Shown here: piece after piece, positions 6,245 to 8,487 of the stretch
Layout: each line of letters opens with the position of its first letter
How positions within the stretch are numbered: the stretch's first letter is position 1
Source: Chloroflexota bacterium
Lineage (GTDB): Bacteria > Chloroflexota > Anaerolineae > 4572-78
NCBI GenBank assembly: GCA_024278725.1
Contig: JAJRSQ010000089.1
Location: 1-8,487 of the forward strand
Direction: 5' to 3'
DNA length: 8,487 nucleotides
Position numbers and translations under genes: made by a program
The notes under the pieces: model-generated
Database searches by the model: none
What the model was told of the DNA's origin: nothing
Seen by the model: the letters and a program-made list of their open reading frames with translations, nothing else

Positions 6245-8487
6245 CTACTTCATCACCAACGGCAGGTACACCATCAACGGCGGGTCTGCGGTGAGGACGA
6301 AATCGGTGAAGTGGTCAATCTGCATGGTGACGATGTTGTTCACCATGTCCACGGCGTAGCTGTTGGGGAATGTCCACGAATTGTCGGTGGTGGAATAATA
6401 CGCCGGTTTGAGGCGTGGCTCGTAAATGCCCTGCCGCACGAGTTCCGCATCATCATAGGTGAAGCCGATGATGACATCTTGGTTGAAGTTGGATTCGATG
6501 GGCTGCCCCGTGCTGTCGGTGGCGAGGAAGGCGTAGCCGTAGCCGTAAACGTTGGAAGCGTGTCGCTGCTGCGACAGGGTCGCAATGGGCACTACCCGCA
6601 GGGTGACTTCGCCGGTCACGGGCATTGCCCCGGCGGGAATGTAGATGCGCGTGCCGTCCGAAAGTTCGATGCGCTGCGGGTTCGCGGCATCAAACGTGAC
6701 CACCACGGGCGCGGGTTTCGGGTTTGGTCCCGTCAGCGCCAAATCGAGCGTGGCATTGCTGCCGCCCACAGCCACCGAGTCTCGCGCCACCCAGTAGGAT
6801 TCATCCGTTTCAAACGCCGCCCCAACGTGCCACAGCGTGTTGGAAATCACACCGAACGAGTAGCTCCCCGCCGAATTGGTTATCGGGAAGCGACCTTTCA
6901 CAAAACCGCCATCTTCCGACCACGCCCACACCAGCGCGTTGCCGTTCAAACCGGCGGTGCTGATGCTCAACGCTCCGCTGATGGTCACGTCGGGGAGTTG
7001 GAATTGCAGGGTATGCCCGCCGGACGTTTCGCCCGTGGCAACTGCGACATCCAGCTCGACCGGCTTAATCCAGCCGGGGTCTCCCCCCGCCGCACCGAGC
7101 CGGTATCGCCCCGCCGGAACCGCCATTCGGAACGAGCCATCGGCGGCGCTGCGGGTGTGCAGTGTGACATCGGAATTGATGCCGTGCGCCAGCACCGGCG
7201 CCCCGCCCAACGGCGAACCGTTCGGCGCCAGCACAGTACCGGTGATGGCGGCATCTTTTTCCACCACAGGCAGCTGCACAGCTTTATTTTGCCCCGATGA
7301 CACCGGCACATTGATGACTCGCGCCAATTTCAGGTAATTCGAGGTGGGGTCAATGCGATATCCGAGATGCCACACGCCCGCCGCAACATCCAAGCGGTAC
7401 GTGCCATTGCCGGGGTCGATGCGGGTGGCACTCCAATCATTGCCCATCCACGCGCCGACCGCGCCTTCCACCCCCGTCACCACTGTTTCCGTGCGGGGAT
7501 TCCACAGCGCACCGGAGATGATCGCATCTTCCAGCTTCACCGTGAGCGTCAGCGGTCCCGTCCATGAGGGGGTGATGGTGACTTCCCGTTCTGCGCTGAA
7601 CATATACCGGCTGCCGCCCGCCGGATGCGCCGCCACTTTGTACGTTCCCGCCGGGAGATACATGGTGAACGCGCCGTTTTTGATGGGCGCGCCATTGTGC
7701 AACGGGGAAGTGGTACTCTTGGCAACTGCCCAACCGTCCACATCCGTAAACGGAACGCCGCTTTCATCCACCAACACGCCGTTGAGCGCGATACCCGCTG
7801 TCGTCAGTGCGAAATCAATATTGGATACCGTCTCACCGGCGGCGAGCGATACCGCTGTTGCGCCGCCCATGTAAATGTAAGACTGGGAAGGTTTGGGGGC
7901 GGGGCGCACGCGCCAATCCCCCGCGACCACCGGCAAAACGTAGCTGCCATCGGCGGCGGTGGTGGCGTGCACAATTTCAGGTGTGCCGTCACGCCACGCC
8001 GTCACGGGGATACCCGCCACGCCGACCGTTCCATCCGTCACTGTGCCGGTGATGACCGCATCTTTCGCCACCAACGTAATTACCCCCAAATCGAAGGTGC
8101 TGTTCGGTTCCACAAAAATGGGGTCGATGGTCGGTCCCAGGTACTGCGGATTCTGCGAATGCACCACCACTTTATACCCGCCGCTGGGCAGGGTGATGGT
8201 GAACGCCTCGCCGGGCTGAACCTCCACGCGCCGCCCGATACCTTCGTTATTGAAGATGGCAACCGTCACCGTGATGGGGTCGCCGGGGAAAATGACCGTG
8301 CCGCCCGGCAACGCCACCGACCCGATGACACTCGCGTCGGCGGAAAGAACCTCAAAGTTCTGGGTTTTATTTTCGGTGGATGTGTCGAATTTGAAATACA
8401 CCAATTGGGGGGGCTTGTTGAAAACCCAATCGGCGGGCACAGTGGTGCTGATGGGCTTGACGGTCATCGCCCACAAACCGGATGACA
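6245..8487 (-). CDS. Secreted multi-repeat beta-sandwich (carboxypeptidase-regulatory/Ig-like) surface protein, 5' end missing
   Basis: The frame is open to the window edge (TTG at 8476 is internal), so at least 746 residues are seen and the N-terminus with any signal peptide is outside. Six repeats of 88-92 residues begin at about 8338, 8062, 7798, 7528, 7255 and 6991. Each opens with a D-A/V-x-I-x-G strand (for example DAVITGTV, DAIISGAL, DAAITGTV) and most have a central GSY/GSF/GTY turn followed by PAG-x-Y/W-x-V. This pattern fits carboxypeptidase-regulatory-like or similar beta-sandwich domains. From about 6726 a different ~160-residue domain follows (IPAGAMPVTGEVTLRVVP; YGYGYAF; IDHFTDFVLTA). 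The protein ends MVYLPLVMK. No cysteine is present in the visible part, consistent with an extracellular, possibly structural or adhesive role. Substrate and partner are unknown. It is followed by its own terminator and transcribed as a separate unit from the homocitrate synthase-like gene. Confidence 0.85.
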   Translation of the reverse strand, partial: SSGLWAMTVKPISTTVPADWVFNKPPQLVYFKFDTSTENKTQNFEVLSADASVIGSVALPGGTVIFPGDPITVTVAIFNNEGIGRRVEVQPGEAFTITLPSGGYKVVVHSQNPQYLGPTIDPIFVEPNSTFDLGVITLVAKDAVITGTVTDGTVGVAGIPVTAWRDGTPEIVHATTAADGSYVLPVVAGDWRVRPAPKPSQSYIYMGGATAVSLAAGETVSNIDFALTTAGIALNGVLVDESGVPFTDVDGWAVAKSTTSPLHNGAPIKNGAFTMYLPAGTYKVAAHPAGGSRYMFSAEREVTITPSWTGPLTLTVKLEDAIISGALWNPRTETVVTGVEGAVGAWMGNDWSATRIDPGNGTYRLDVAAGVWHLGYRIDPTSNYLKLARVINVPVSSGQNKAVQLPVVEKDAAITGTVLAPNGSPLGGAPVLAHGINSDVTLHTRSAADGSFRMAVPAGRYRLGAAGGDPGWIKPVELDVAVATGETSGGHTLQFQLPDVTISGALSISTAGLNGNALVWAWSEDGGFVKGRFPITNSAGSYSFGVISNTLWHVGAAFETDESYWVARDSVAVGGSNATLDLALTGPNPKPAPVVVTFDAANPQRIELSDGTRIYIPAGAMPVTGEVTLRVVPIATLSQQRHASNVYGYGYAFLATDSTGQPIESNFNQDVIIGFTYDDAELVRQGIYEPRLKPAYYSTTDNSWTFPNSYAVDMVNNIVTMQIDHFTDFVLTADPPLMVYLPLVMK

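Noticed and set aside
6311..7300. 329-codon open frame on the plus strand, and a similar one at 7625-8485
   Set aside because: Both are opposite the repeat-protein gene, with Arg/His/Gly-rich composition and no domain logic; the minus-strand repeats and terminator show which strand codes.

Overview
The window (8487 nt, GC-rich coding sequence) looks like ordinary chromosomal DNA from a member of the Chloroflexota, most likely Anaerolineae-like. That assignment is inference. It rests on a GT39-type membrane glycosyltransferase carrying the C-terminal beta-rich domain common in that phylum, and on a secreted repeat protein ending in the Leu-Pro-Leu-Val-x-Lys/Arg tail I associate with Chloroflexota exported proteins. 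I see no mobile element, CRISPR array, tRNA or rRNA.

Layout. Positions 2-4687 hold five co-directional plus-strand genes with tiny gaps or overlaps. They are the 3' half of a trehalose synthase (TreS, GH13), a 79-residue protein of unknown function, a hotdog-fold acyl-CoA thioesterase, an 806-residue polytopic glycosyltransferase, and a 210-residue membrane protein that overlaps the glycosyltransferase stop by ATGA. The last three look translationally or transcriptionally coupled. The last gene converges with, and overlaps by 74 nt, a minus-strand gene for a homocitrate synthase/isopropylmalate synthase-family enzyme (4614-5954). Its leader region (5955-6167) is the most interesting part of the window. 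Beyond it, a minus-strand gene (6245-8487, 5' end outside the window) encodes a cysteine-free surface protein built of six regular 88-92-residue beta-sandwich-like repeats plus a distinct C-terminal domain. A clear intrinsic terminator follows its stop.

Main discovery candidate. The 5' leader of the homocitrate synthase-like gene can be read as a complete ribosome-mediated transcription attenuator. It has a sigma70-like promoter, a nearly leaderless 27-codon leader peptide with four Lys codons (two in tandem), and an intrinsic terminator placed between promoter and gene. Three upstream RNA segments can form mutually exclusive 1:2 and 2:3 helices. The tandem Lys codons abut segment 1, where a stalled ribosome would favour antitermination. 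Homocitrate synthase is the first step of the alpha-aminoadipate route to lysine, so codon identity and enzyme agree. All pairings were found by eye; no folding energies or alignments were computed.
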